The notes beneath the pieces are model-generated. The model made no database searches. It saw only the letters and a program-made list of their open reading frames with translations, and was not told the DNA's origin. From NCBI GenBank assembly GCA_012934845.2, contig WNNJ02002381.1:62001-126000 (forward strand): a stretch of DNA of 64,000 nucleotides, given 5' to 3'. Numbering within the stretch: the stretch's first letter is position 1; the number at the start of each line of letters is the position of its first letter. Both the position numbers and the translations under genes were made by a program. The DNA comes from Pomphorhynchus laevis. Lineage: Eukaryota; Acanthocephala; Palaeacanthocephala; Echinorhynchida; Pomphorhynchidae. This document shows, piece after piece, positions 10,209 to 20,852 of the stretch.

Positions 10209-10764
10209 GTATTAGTCCCTAATTTGTACTTTGGTATTGTTAAAATACAGTTCGCGATTATTTTGGTCTCAATTATTTTATTTAATAGTTAATATTCTTT
10301 ATTATATTAGAATAATGCTTTATAATCTTTATAATCTAATTTTAATACGATTAAATAATGATATGGATAATTATATTACAACACATTATTTAGTCTATTT
10401 GGAAGCTGTGAAAATGACGTGTTACTTTCATCTGATTTTATCCAAGGTACATTTTCTCTGCATTTAGAAACATCTTCCTCTTTTTGTTATACATTATAAT
10501 TTATATTACAGAAATAATTATAAATTTCTTGGCATTTTATTTATCTAAAATAAATTGTAAAAATTACAATATTATTGAGTTGTGATGAAATGTTTTCGCC
10601 ATTTAGCAGTTTCTTATACATTTTAAGCCAAATAGTTTTACATTCGTCTAAGATTATCACAAATGTAGACCTTTCAGATCAAAGACAATAAATGTCAAAA
10701 TGCGGATTTCGAAGCCAACTATTCAACAAAAGACTCGTATGCGTGCAACATATTTAAATATTAA
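10209..10764 (+). CDS. three 3' exons of an unrecognised gene
   Basis: Exon 10209-10233 follows CTACAG and reads VLVPNLYF before a GTATTG donor (phase 1). Exon 10394-10446 (after ATTTAG) reads YLEAVKMTCYFHLILSK before GTACAT (phase 0). Exon 10669-10764 (after ATGTAG) reads TFQIKDNKCQNADFEANYST then KDSYACNIFKY and TAA. All phases agree (G+TC, then 0/0). The upstream exons are not found; the start codon is missing. The overlapping + frames at 10231-10467 and 10700-10942 are partial or shifted readings of the same DNA. Product unknown; the last exon is polar with two Cys. Confidence 0.45.
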
Positions 10765-10912
10765 AAGACTATATGTCACAATAAATATGTTACATTTAAT
10801 TTACAAAATAATAAACTATTTGCAAATATTAACATTTATTATCACAAATTATAACTTACAATTAATATATTTTTATTCGTATTTTTTGAATTCGTTTACA
10901 ATTTGTAAATTA

Positions 10913-11008
10913 TTAAGAAATAAGGCAAAAATAATTTTTTAGACTGCAAGTTGACCATAGTTTGTTGCTAACGTTAATACACGTCGAGTCCGTTTGTTCG
11001 TGTTCCAT
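10913..11008 (-). CDS. short ORF or first exon, 31 aa
   Basis: On the minus strand ATG at 11008 opens MEHEQTDSTCINVSNKLWST, then CSLKNYFCLIS and TAA. A possible donor (GTTAGC) sits after residue 12. Composition is clearly less AT-biased than the flanks. No partner exon found. Confidence 0.22.
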   Translation of the reverse strand: MEHEQTDSTCINVSNKLWSTCSLKNYFCLIS

Positions 11009-11425
11009 TTATTTAAAAGAATAAGAACAGCTTTAAGTTTTTACTAATTTTTAAATTTCAAAGTACAAATAAGTAAAGATAATTACACTTTTTAAGTTTT
11101 TAATTTGAAAAGTTATATGCAAAAGCACATCACAATTTGCTTGTCGTTAATGAATGTAAATTTCCGTTGGCATTCATTTGTTCCAGTTATAAAGTTAAAA
11201 CACAAATAAAGTATGATTTATGCATGATAATTGCTTTATATATTAGAATATATTATTATAATAAAATCTTTATGGAACAAAGAAAAGTATTTTTATTTAA
11301 TACAACAAAACGTTTATGTCCGATATTTTAATAAATAAAATATCATCGTCAGGAAACTACAAAAATTACTTAAGTTGCCATTTATACAAATTACAATAAA
11401 ACAGAAACAAACTTCAAAGAAAATA

Positions 11426-11565
11426 CATTACAAACACACACATTCACACACATTCTATACAAGGTTTTTTGTAAAAAACAAACTTAAAAGAAAAACATTA
11501 CAAACACACACACTCACACACATTTTATACAAGGTCAAAGAACAAGAAAAAATAAATATTACTTA
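11426..11565 (+). repeat. 70-bp tandem duplication with (CA)-rich core
   Basis: CATTACAAACACACACA starts at 11426 and 11496; each unit ends with a run like CACACATT-TATACAAGGT. Its + frame (Lys/Thr/His-rich) is an artefact of the repeat. Confidence 0.7.
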
Positions 11566-11627
11566 AAATTAATACAAAAAAAAACAAATAAATCAAGTAA
11601 TCAACTTTAGTTATTTTTTGTAGTTTC

Positions 11628-11655
11628 CTGATGATGATAGCAGTAGCTATCGAAA
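11628..11655 (+). ncRNA. hammerhead-type core (family F, clearest copy)
   Basis: CUGAUGA (11628-11634), one unpaired U, helix II GAUAGC/GCUAUC (11636-11641 with 11646-11651) with loop AGUA, then GAAA-UAU-C. The minimal helix III (AUAU followed by C) resembles the very short helix III of the Penelope-associated hammerheads, which work as dimers. Helix I is weak (one G-C, then GUUU/AAAC after a bulge). The extra U before helix II departs from consensus. The inverted arm at 11345 has CUGACGA but has lost helix II. Confidence 0.45.
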
Positions 11656-11720
11656 TATCGGACATAAACGTTTTGTTGTATTAAATAAAAATACTATTCT
11701 TCGTTCCATAAAGATTTTAT

Positions 11721-12345
11721 TTATAAAATACGAATAAAATTGATATTTTCAAAAATTATAATAATATTATAATATTATAATATATATTATTTTATATTTA
11801 TATATATTAAATTATTATTTGAAAGGAATAATAATAAAGAATAAAGAATTTTTCAATTATTCGTTTTCAATTGATGTGATAAGCAGTTCAAATCTGCTTA
11901 TCACAAATCTGCTAGCATTTTAAAATTTTTAACGCTGTGCGTTAGGATGAATCTTAAGGTTTTATTAAACGTATCATGTTAAGCTGCGATCATTGAATAA
12001 AATACTTTGATTAGCTAACAAATTATCCCGCATGAATAATATTTAAATTTTATTTACTCGAAAGCTTAATTATATAAAGACAATATTTAAATTGCACTAA
12101 ATATTATTTTAATATTACTTTTCATATTATAATATAATCTTCAACAGGTTCTTTAACTGAAATACACAATATAAAATATATTTAATATAATATTTAATAT
12201 TTGTAAATGTGTTTAATGAATGATTCACTAGTTCCAATATAGCTGTTTAAGAATTTAACTCCATCACTGGTTAGAAGATTTTCTAAACACGGTCATTCTG
12301 CCCCCATTTTATTAATCTGCGTCAAGTATATTTTGATGGATTAAT
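11721..12345. other. AT-rich, no gene seen
   Basis: Short AT palindromes and no convincing exon. Holds the 3' side of the minus-strand gene that ends at 12346. Confidence 0.5.
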
Positions 12346-12662
12346 TTAATATCCATATTTTGGCCCAATACGCTGAACTTCAAGCCACATCATTTCAAGT
12401 TCCTCGATTTTACTGTCATAATCTACGTACATTGACACTATATGATTGGTCTCGTTGTTCTCTAATTTAAGGCATTGATGCAGCCGACTTTGCCGCCATC
12501 ACTAATGGATCTCCTGTGATCTATTTGGCCTCTTGCCATATACTCGTTATCAACTGTCAATTCCACATATATGCTTTAAGTATTATTTAATAGTGCTAGA
12601 CAAATAATGCATATAAATGAATATAATTACAGTCTACTCATACCAGAGGTAATTTTACCCAT
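12346..12662 (-). CDS. three-exon small protein, 61 aa (unrecognised)
   Basis: Minus strand. Exon one coding part 12662-12644 (MGKITS), donor GTATGAG. Exon two 12553-12503 after TTGACAG reads DNEYMARGQIDHRRSI, donor GTGATG. Exon three 12461-12346 after AATTAG reads NNETNHIVSMYVDYDSKIEE then LEMMWLEVQRIGPKYGY and TAA. Introns are 90 and 41 nt; both phases (G+TT, A+AG) fit. The ATG lies seven bases after a very good acceptor (TTTATTTCAG), so either a 5' UTR exon or more coding sequence lies upstream. The C-terminal exon is acidic, probably helical, ending in an aromatic tail. No known family recognised. Confidence 0.5.
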
Positions 12663-13160
12663 TAAAATCCTGAAATAAAGCCTATTTACTATCTCCCTTC
12701 CAAAATCTATCTTTCGATATTGACAAATACTTTCGATTATATTATTATATTACTATATTAATAATATTTGTATATATGTTTAAAGTCTATTTATTTTGTA
12801 ATTATTGATATGATAATATTTAATTATTAAATATTATTAATATATTATTATATTATATTATATTTGTAATAATTAATATATATATGCCCATATCTATTTC
12901 TATATACGCCCATATCTAATTCAACATCTATGTGTTTAAAGTCGATTTATTTTGGAATTAATTTTGTACTTATTAATCAATTTTCATTTAAATTGTTCTG
13001 TTTTTGAGTACAACATTCATGATACAATGTTCATGAATGTTTGTGTTCGTTTACAATCATTCGATTTCTAAGCATTCGATTTCATAAGCATTTTGGTATC
13101 TTTATAGCTAACCGCCCGTTCATTAGAATATTTAATATTATAATGTATTATAATATTTAA
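12663..13160. other. AT-rich, no gene seen
   Basis: Long ATT/TAA-rich stretches with no supported exon. May contain a 5' exon of the preceding minus-strand gene. Confidence 0.45.
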
Positions 13161-13643
13161 TATTTTTATATTAAATTTTTTTTAATTGTTCAACGTTTAT
13201 TAAATTTACAACGTTCATTAGGTATTCGACCTTCAATAACGAATCAAGATTTGGCGTATTTAAACGATACCCATATTGATCGAAGAAGGAAGTAAATTCA
13301 ATATAAATTGATATAAATTCTTATATATTTTTTAGTAAATGATTTATTGATTGGTTATCTTTGAATTATGCTATAATTCTATTTGATATTATAATTAATG
13401 ATATTTGAATAATTATTTTAATTGATTAAAAAATTTAATTATTGCTTAGTTAATTTGACTGTTTGTCAATCTAACAATCGGTCAATTAAATATTTGATTG
13501 GTCAGCATCTGCCTGGTGAAACGTGTATTAAGGCTACAATCATTTTTTTAAATAAACTTTTCATAAATTTAAATGTTATATTTGCTTTAGCCAACAAAAC
13601 AGAACATATTTTGCTTTCAATCATATTATATACACAACACTGA
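13161..13643 (+). CDS. one or two exons, unrecognised
   Basis: 13161-13291 is open and reads LIVQRLLNLQRSLGIRPSIT then NQDLAYLNDTHIDRRR before a GTAAAT donor. 13450-13643 follows a GCTTAG acceptor and reads LNLTVCQSNNRSIKYLIGQH then LPGETCIKATIIF and on to a TGA. Both look like coding sequence, but the phases do not join directly. Position just upstream of a Penelope-like fragment means they may be parts of that element and not a host gene. Confidence 0.28.
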
Positions 13644-14240
13644 TACGGAAGAATTTCATGTTATTTCGATAGATGATTGGAGTTTCCAATTAGATTCTTC
13701 CTAATGGAGCATGTAAATGTTGGCTAGTGTTGGACTCAATAGTGAAACCATATCAAAACATTCATTCCGCTCATTGTAATATACTTGAACTTATTCATTG
13801 ATTCATCTTCGTATTCATTATGCTGGCAGACACATATATCTTACAGATAGAAAATTAACACAGCTAATATTGTATTTACCCGACCTGTCTTAATTTGTTC
13901 ATTATATAAATCGGCGATTTTGGAACAACGTAAGATATTAAAAATGCGAAGTCATAAGGGATATCCTGATTGGGCTGTTAAAAGAGCAAGATGCCAATCG
14001 TTTGCTGGTGTTAAAAATAAAACTGCTATCTATCGACGATAGCGTCCTTATAAAGTAAAAATAAAGTCGTTTACTAGTGTTAAAAATAAAATAATGCTAT
14101 CTTTCGACGATAGCGTCCTTATAAAGTAAAAATAAAATGATCCAACATTCATATTATATACACTACACTGATACGGAAGAATTTCATGTTATTTCGATAG
14201 ATGATTGGAGTTTCCAATTAGATTTGTTGCCAGGCATCAA
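13642..14240. repeat. 528-bp partial duplication containing a 72-bp tandem
   Basis: An approximately 75-bp block beginning GATACGGAAGAATTTCATG occurs at 13642 and 14170. Between them, a unit of about 72 bp with TCGTTT-CT-GTGTTAAAAATAAAA and a CTATC...GATAG hairpin is present twice (about 13998-14068 and 14068-14138). Confidence 0.65.
13875..14042 (+). pseudogene. Penelope-like element fragment (RT thumb region)
   Basis: Open frame of 55 codons reading RPVLICSLYKSAILEQRKIL then KMRSHKGYPDWAVKRARCQ. The pattern Arg-x-x-x-Ile-Cys, a Leu/Glu/Ile helix, then Gly-Tyr-Pro and a basic helix matches the region between the RT and GIY-YIG nuclease of Penelope-like retroelements. The catalytic RT motifs and GIY-YIG motif are not visible nearby, so it is a short fragment. 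Relevant because Penelope-like elements are known carriers of hammerhead ribozymes. Identification is from memory of the motif, not an alignment. Confidence 0.4.
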
Positions 14241-14242
14241 AT

Positions 14243-14647
14243 ATGGCTGATTGGATATGGAAATATTTAATTCTTTATAATTATTTAGATATATTAGTCA
14301 CTTATGAAAATACCTACGATATCACATAAGTATTACTTTACTGATTCTACCTATTTTGTTAAAAGCAAAAATATGATCACATTTTTATTCTTAATCGTTA
14401 TGATCATCTTTAAGACTTACTTACTAACTTTAAGCATTACTCATTGTTGAAAACTATTGGTTAAAATTATTAATTGAATATATTGATCTTAATTTTCGGA
14501 GTTTGTAGAATCATATTTATTTTTTTTACGAAACAAACTTGATTAATTTCACTTATCATCCACAATTTCAAAAATATTAATATTAATAATCAAATATGTT
14601 TCACTGCTAATATCAACATCGTAATGCTTAAATTAGGAGAAGATAAA
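14243..14647. other. AT-rich, no gene seen
   Basis: No exon-like or repeat structure recognised. Confidence 0.45.
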
Positions 14648-14794
14648 ATGCTTTTAGATAAAAACATTTACCTGATTCTTCCAGATCAACATTATCATAT
14701 TGGATTAAAAATTACCTTAACGAATATTATGACAAAATATATCTTAAAAATAAAACGCATAAACTATATTAAAGAAAACTGTCGATTATATTAG
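14648..14794 (+). CDS. short ORF, 48 aa
   Basis: ATG-started frame MLLDKNIYLILPDQHYHIGL continuing with a Lys/Ile-rich tail to TAG. Could be a small gene or a chance frame in AT-rich DNA; no splice support. Confidence 0.18.
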   Translation: MLLDKNIYLILPDQHYHIGLKITLTNIMTKYILKIKRINYIKENCRLY

Positions 14795-14971
14795 TTTACT
14801 TAAAATTAGGAAGTAATGAAATTCGCGTAGTGATTTAAAATAGATTTATCGTTGAAACACTATAAATTCAACCCTATTTAAGTGTATAATGTGTTCATAG
14901 CCAGAATATTTTGTGGAACTGATAATTAAACAGTTTACATTTTTAATCTTAAGAAATTAGTATCATTATGA

Positions 14972-15336
14972 AGCCCTTCTAACGTGTTAATAGATGCGTT
15001 ACGCTTTGTTGGTACATTTAGACAATACACATTTCCAATCGACCGGCTAGTTAGGATTCTACAACGGTAAGCTTTTAAGTAAAATATCGTTATATAAGCA
15101 CATTGTTCTCTAATTATAAATCAAATTAATAACATTTTATTTAAAAAATCCATTTTTTTAAATTTATTTACGAATAACTTCAAGCGTAGGTGCGAATAGA
15201 TCTCAGATCGTATTTAATTTGCAAAGTACAAGTAGTACGGCTGGATGTTGATTACGTGACACAAATTCGCAAATATGTTGATTTATTAAAATTGCTCGAT
15301 ATGGTTTTAATTGGATTTTTAAAATGTTATAATTAA
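14972..15336 (+). CDS. two exon-like islands, unrecognised gene
   Basis: 14972-15066 reads SPSNVLIDALRFVGTFRQYT then FPIDRLVRILQ and ends on a strong GTAAGC donor (phase 2). 15190-15336 starts right after GCGTAG, reads RIDLRSYLICKVQVVRLDVD then YVTQIRKYVDLLKLLDM and continues to a TAA. Both are good coding sequence, but the phase of the second (0) does not match the first (2); an acceptor two codons upstream would instead give a different, shorter frame. They may be separate exons with one missing between them. Confidence 0.3.
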
Positions 15337-15537
15337 GGGATTAGTTTACCGACCACGATTCTAGATTATCGGAATTAAGGATAATAAGGTGACATTTTGG
15401 ATCATAAGGTGGTGATAGTAGACTACTAATTACATGAACAAAGCTGTTTTTTTTCATTATAGAATTTCTTTTTTCTTCAATAGAAAATTCAATATAATAT
15501 TCAGCAGCCCAATACAATATTCGTTAGTATTGTGCTA

Positions 15538-15560
15538 CTGACGAAGTGGTAACCCTGAAA
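15538..15560 (+). ncRNA. hammerhead-like motif (Penelope/family F type)
   Basis: CUGACGA (15538-15544), helix II AGUGG/CCCU with one mismatch around UAA, then GAAACG. Downstream come an AATAAAAA stretch and GTTCCATTTTAT, the same tail order as family F. The AATAC/GTATT hairpin just upstream may be helix I. No cleavage triplet identified. Confidence 0.35.
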
Positions 15561-15599
15561 CGTTTTCATATAAATTGCAATAAAAAGCGTAGTTCCATT

Positions 15600-16474
15600 T
15601 TATCTACCTTCTTATTTTGAAATAACTATGAGGTGATCCAATAACTAAGAGGTGATTTGAATAACTCTGTTGATACTTTCAACAGTTATTAATTATATAA
15701 TAATAAATAATATATTATTATAATATTATATATAATATTATATAATTTATAATTTATAATTTAATATATATTATTTTTAAAGAATAATATTTATTTGTAA
15801 ATATTTATATCAATGATTTATTTTGTAATGCTAGTACGATAATTTATTATTTAAATAATAATAAATTATTATTAATTTATCAATTAAATTATATATTTTT
15901 TATTTTATTAATTTATTATTTAAATAATAAATATTTATTGTTAATATTTTATACTAATACTTATTTTTGTAGTAACGGTGAATTTGTATGTTTTATTGAT
16001 CATTATTTATTGTTATATTGTTTTGTATGTACGACTGTTAATGCATTTATATTTTAAATTAAAATATAAATAAATTATTTTAAATTATATTTTGTATTAA
16101 GTTTAATTAAAAATAAACTAAAATATATAAAAATACAATTAATATTTTCATTAAGCTTCATGTCAAAACAGTACACTCGAAATATGTTTTTATGCAAATA
16201 TAATTTAATTGTTTATATTCAATATTGTAAATCAATGCCATTTCATACAAACCTTTTTGAAGTTGTGAAAACTTTGTTTTAAAATATAATGTTTGTACCG
16301 AATTCTGTTATTGTAACGAGCTACATTTTTTCAAATTATAGTACAGAATTTGTAAACATTCTTCATATATTAAATTCTTTAATTAAATAAATTAATTTAA
16401 TTTAAATAGTTTAATTTATTAAATTATTTCACTTAAATTCTTTAAATTCTTCTAATATTTTTTGCTGTTTTAAG
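15600..16474. other. very AT-rich, no gene seen
   Basis: Runs of A/T with no exon-like island, apart from a 15-codon ATG frame near 16237 (MPFHTNLFEVVKTLF) that could be a first exon. Confidence 0.4.
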
Positions 16475-16525
16475 AAAGAAACAAGATGAAAAAAGTCGCA
16501 ACAATAAAATTGAGTTAATGCAGAG
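16475..16525 (+). CDS. possible internal exon
   Basis: Excellent acceptor (TTTTTTGCTGTTTTAAG) followed by KKQDEKSRNNKIELMQ and a GTTTGT donor, open throughout, entering and leaving in the same phase pattern (one base in, two out). Isolated; no partner exon placed. Confidence 0.25.
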
Positions 16526-17209
16526 GTTTGTAACTATTCTGGGCGACAATTTTTTGATAACTTATTGCAGTAATTTATTTCATAGAGACAAATCATTTAA
16601 TTTGCAATCTACAAATTTAATTAAAAATAAACGCTTATGAATACGCTTATGTTTTGTTTATAAAATAATATTTATTATTTTTGTACTTATTCGTAAAATA
16701 TATAAAAATTACATTTTAGAAATTTTTATCAACTTTATTTGATTCATTATGGTTCAATTATTATGGAAAAGTATTATGGACAAAGCATAAATTTTTATCA
16801 TATTTGCTCATGAGTTCAATACCAATTTATAATTCATTATTATATCCTTTAGTAAATTGCATTAAAAATATATTTTCGAAATTTAAATGACTATTTTTTT
16901 AAGTTAAATATCAATTTATTTAAGGCATCAATAAAATTTAAAACTTGTCTCTTCAAATTTGATCGAACCTACATTTTTAACCGATTTGATCGAACATTTA
17001 ATTTTCGAAACCTCTAATTAAATTTTCAATTAATTAACTGAGAATTAAAAATATCCAATTTTAAATGAACCAATAATCCAAATAATGTAATATTCGACTG
17101 TTTTAGTATTTGATAAAAACAAAATTTGCCATATATTCATTCGAACTTTCGACATTTTGATCATATATTTGATTGATCGTAATTTTATTTAAGTCACAAA
17201 TACCCAAAT
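16526..17209. other. AT-rich, no gene seen
   Basis: No supported exon; a short ATG frame at about 16751 (MVQLLWKSIMDKA) is the only thing noted. Confidence 0.4.
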
Positions 17210-17344
17210 TTATATTTGTTTAAAGATCTTCGGTTGTTTTGTATTACCCAAATATTGTTCTCCTCGGGGTTTCTTACACGAAAGAGGAGTAACCTCGCGT
17301 ATTTGCAAATTGTTCAGTGCTGATCCGTTACTTAACAATACGTT
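17210..17344 (-). CDS. probable terminal exon (unrecognised gene)
   Basis: A 44-residue frame on the minus strand reading NGSALNNLQIREVTPLSCKK then PRGEQYLGNTKQPKIFKQI and TAA at 17212-17210. Codon composition is good and an acceptor (TTGTTAAG) lies at its 5' side. Further minus-strand exon candidates upstream are a small one near 17400 and one near 17595-17640 (SLNARRISAVDNLK), but the phases were not resolved. Confidence 0.3.
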   Translation of the reverse strand, partial: NVLLSNGSALNNLQIREVTPLSCKKPRGEQYLGNTKQPKIFKQI

Positions 17345-17420
17345 TCAATTGTCAATATTTTGTTAAGTTTTACTTAAGCAAATTGATCATCTATTACGGC
17401 ATGATCTTTACGGACTGTAA

Positions 17421-17552
17421 TAACTGGCGTAAGTTGTCCGCCAGTTAATAATAAGATCGGATAAAGGATTGAATAGTGACCAATATTGAATAACAAGATA
17501 TGATATACGTAGGATATAAGATTCCACCGTAATAACTAGCGGAATCTTATAT
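17421..17552. repeat. two perfect inverted repeats
   Basis: TAACTGGCG (17421-17429) pairs with 17439-17447. ATATAAGATTCC (17514-17525) pairs with 17541-17552. The loops are 9 and 15 nt, and the two hairpins share ACTGGCG/ACTAGCGG-like loop or stem words, so they may be copies of one small element. Confidence 0.5.
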
Positions 17553-17559
17553 AAATAAT

Positions 17560-19295
17560 TAAAGATTAAATGTAAAAATCACGTTTTTAAATTATCAACA
17601 GCCGATATGCGACGTGCATTCAATGACTACAATAATTAAAATTCCCGTAATAATTTTAATTTATTTTTGCATGCAATTTAAATTCATATGATCAAATATC
17701 TATGGTTAAAGTTTAGATTAATTAATTACAAAATATTTCAATTATTTGATTAAAATAATTAATTAATTTTGTTTTTCGAATTTAGTATTGGTATTATTGG
17801 CAAGCATAGAATTACGAAGACAAACAGCATCCATCTAATGCAATAAGTGCTATAACATAATCAGTATTTGAAAATCAGCTATTGTACAAACTGATATAAA
17901 AATTAATAAATTATAAAATTATGTAATATTAGCTACTTAATAATAACTCAATAATTAGCTACTTAGTAACCGTGAAAAAAATATAGTCGCCTAACCACAG
18001 GGAGCTTGTGGTAACTTGGATTGCGCCAATTTGATTGAGTATACGCCGTTGTTATTTAAAACTCCGGATTGAGCATCGACTTCCAGTTTTAATTTACTCT
18101 AAATACGAATTATATGCTACTGTGTGACGGAGATTAATCTATTTTATTTCGAAAATTGAGCACTGCTTAAGACGCAAGAGTGCACTACTGTAAAAGATAA
18201 ACATTTGACAGACAATTACTATCGTTGCATATATTTAATAGGGTAAAGCTTGCGGAGGATAAATCATCCGAAAAGATTGTTAAGCCATAATAGATAATCA
18301 AAAGCAATATTACTTTAAGAACTTTAAACCACCCTCAGAAGAGAGAGCTCCGAGATTAGGAATTTTATACATCGCAATTGCAATCTTGGAGGAATTTTAG
18401 TTTCAAGAGTGCTGAGAAAGACTATATTAATGGTAAGATAATACCTCAAGGTATTAAGGCCAAATTCAATAGAATTACGTCATCATGGCATAATGAACCT
18501 CCTCTACGAAATTTAACGTCTACTCTGTATTAAGTTTTAAATGGCTAGCACGAAGATAACGAACAGTAGATTGCCACATGAGTATTATGTCTACCACAAG
18601 AGAGTGTAACGAGGTCGTTAGCATATAGAAAAATTAAACACTGTTTAAGACGTTTTAAATTGAGCACTGTTTGAGGTAATTGACATAAGCTTTGTATAAA
18701 GTACTTTGAAAGCGGCTTGTTTCCATTAGGTGGGAATATGATGACCGTACAAAAAAGCGTTAAGTAGGAAAGTCCAATAGTTTCCTAAACTTGGGAAGTC
18801 GGCTTTAGTTTGCTGGATGCGAACTCAAAAAAGGGTTAATATACTGATCTAACTCTCGAACAGTAAATTAGTAAAAAAGGTGTTTTCAGTGTCATTTTCT
18901 GTCAGAAGTGAACATAGTATAAAATTTAAATACGTACTCGAAATTATATCTCTTAAGGATTTGGGAAGTCTTTGCAAGTGAGTGAGGAATTCATCAAATT
19001 AGATTCGAGAACTAGAATTTCTGAGAATATTACAAAATCTTTTAATCCTGGTCTTTTCAGCCAATTCCAGCATAAACAAGTATTACTATAACTTGATATT
19101 GTCCTACAGTACAACAGGCGAAGTTTTGTGCATTCGTTTCGTATTAATATACAATATGGTGTGCTTCAGCATTCACAGCAATTAAGAATTCGGAGCTGCT
19201 AAATATGCAGGCTTTCGATTACTGATTAACTTATTAGACTTGTCACACGACTCTTGTTACAAGTTGATAATAGGGTACTTTGCGTCAACTAACAT
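17560..19295. other. mixed region, less AT-rich from 18.0 kb, no gene resolved
   Basis: A T-rich acceptor at about 17784 precedes a plausible short + exon (LASIELRRQTASI). From 18000 to 19295 base composition is closer to coding DNA, yet frames are short on both strands. It reads like an old, heavily mutated element or gene; the phrase AAATTGAGCACTG occurs twice (18154 and 18656). No assignment possible. Confidence 0.3.
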
Positions 19296-19529
19296 CTAAA
19301 TGTTACATAGAGTAGCATATAAATCGCCGTTGACCAGAAATGTACAAGCTGTATTTAAAACCTGAAAATCGAGGAAATTCGAACTTACGATTCTGCTATA
19401 AAATAATCCAGATTTAACTTGTGAACGAATCTCATCATCCGTGTTGATGGTACATGATAACGGTTTGTTTTTTGTACCAAGGTGGTTTACGTATGATATC
19501 GCAATTACTAGACACGGTGTTTTATACAT
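19296..19529 (-). CDS. small gene candidate with a 27-nt intron
   Basis: Minus-strand ATG at 19529: MYKTPCLVIAISYVNHLGTK, then a polar stretch with TDDEIRSQVKSGLFYSRI, ending NI and TAG at 19298-19296. At 19388-19362 the sequence has a perfect GTAAGT donor and a TTCCTCGATTTTCAG acceptor, enclosing 27 nt; being a multiple of three it leaves the frame open whether or not it is removed. Spliced length is 68 residues. N-terminal VIAIS is only mildly hydrophobic. No family recognised; the region could also be part of a decayed element. Confidence 0.28.
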   Translation of the reverse strand: MYKTPCLVIAISYVNHLGTKNKPLSCTINTDDEIRSQVKSGLFYSRIVSSNFLDFQVLNTACTFLVNGDLYATLCNI

Positions 19530-19739
19530 TAGAAACTACTTGCGCAGAAGAGCAATTTAAGCGCCTTACTCTTACGGATTCCGTAAAATTATGATGAGTT
19601 TAAAAATGTGCAGTACGAGCAGTTGCGGTGCTTCAAAGGCTTTAACTTTTATGAAAATTTCAAGCAATTTTTCCAGCGGGAAAAGACATTTCTAAGGTAA
19701 CTTGTGTCAACGATAATATCAAACAGGTTAGTGTTTGTT

Positions 19740-20450
19740 CTCAACAGGATGAGGGGGCCCTTCCCCCACCATCCCGAAGCTAAAAACTTAATTGTAATTA
19801 AACTGTCTCAGCCACAAGAGCGTCATATTTCAATATTTTTGAGAGGATTTGTTAAAGACTTTCCAAACAGGATTATATTTAATTCGGTCAAAATGTATGA
19901 CTCATCAATTAAAATTTCTGTCACTACCAATGAGTTAGCATCTGATTATGTCAGTTTTTTAATCGTAATTTTAAATATCTTGGGACTATAGAACACAAAC
20001 CTATCCTTACAATTATGAAAATCTCGAACTTCCCTCCTCATCTGGAAGAGGACGACCTTCTTGCTCTGAAGTCATTATACAAGCTTTCAAATGTACGAAC
20101 TTTAAAAGGCAAATCCGGTTTTCCGATTTTAGTGGCTTTTTGTTCGGTGGAATCGGGACACGGTCTTACGTTATGCCAATCTGCCTGCAACCCGTTTTTG
20201 TGGTACAATTTACTTTTCTCTATTGTTGAAGAAGACAATCTTACTTTCCCCCATTGTAGCGTATGCCACAACTGGGGCCATTGGGGATCTAATTGTTCTA
20301 AAGTTCAAATCTGCGGAGTCTGTTCTTAGAACTCCTCCTGCTCATTACAAAAAGGGGATAAATGCGGGGCTTCTCCCAAGTGTGCTAATTGTAAAGGCGA
20401 CCATCCTGCCTGTTCCAGAAAGGTGTCCCCTCTTCAAAAAATATAGAAGG
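19740..20450 (+). pseudogene. LINE ORF1 (gag-like, CCHC) remnant
   Basis: Two overlapping frames carry it. The first has KLSQPQERHISIFLRGF. The second has KISNFPPHLEEDDLLALKSL, FCSVESGHGLTLCQSACNPF and then CSVCHNWGHWGSNC, a CX2CX4-type knuckle with a following C-x2-C pair; a further frame contains CANCKGDHPACSRK. Frames shift between these blocks. RNA-binding protein of a non-LTR element; not functional here. Confidence 0.65.
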
Positions 20451-20852
20451 GACTATGTGAGCTTTCCAATTATTACAAAAAGACCGTCTGCTGCCTCAGC
20501 AGCTAGTCTTGATAACCGTATGTCGGACAGGGATATCATACACCTATTTGACTCAACTAAAAAATCAATTCCATTGCAAATGGAGAAACTTGTTGCTAAT
20601 ACGCTCTCTTCGCTGTTTTCATCACCTGAAACTTCCTTGCCGATTGCCCCTGCATCGAAGAAAATGGGTGGAGCTTCACTCTCTGTTCCTCCCTTAAAGA
20701 TAGGGAAGCTGCTACGGAAGACTCCCCGGGAAATGAAGACACTGACCGTAGGCAAGTGCTCGCCCAGGACGGAGTGGGTGACGGGAAGGGCAACTTCTCC
20801 GCCCTTAGCTCTGTCTAAAGATGAGACAATCCCACCCAGCTGACCTAACACA

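Larger units (their letters stand above)
11240..11720. repeat. inverted pair of family F hammerhead repeats
   Basis: Two arms in opposite orientation: minus 11345-11240 and plus 11620-11720 share, for about 90 bp, GTAGTTTCCTGA, then ATATCGGACATAAACG, TTTTGTTGTATTAAATAAA and a GTTCCATAAAGATTTTATT end. The 270 bp between them include a 70-bp tandem (11426-11565). Head-to-head pairs of this kind are also seen at 46925-47110. The element's 3' part (AATAAA-like stretch then GTTCC) is constant. No ORF of its own; the + frames at 11137 and 11375 lie within it. Confidence 0.7.

Noticed and set aside
10231-10467. 78-aa + ORF as a continuous gene
   Set aside because: Its AT-driven middle looks intronic; the coding-like ends fit better as separate exons with GT-AG borders.
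19296-19529. ORF as plain unspliced gene
   Set aside because: Kept only as a low-confidence candidate, because a perfect 27-nt intron signature lies inside and the region may be an old element.
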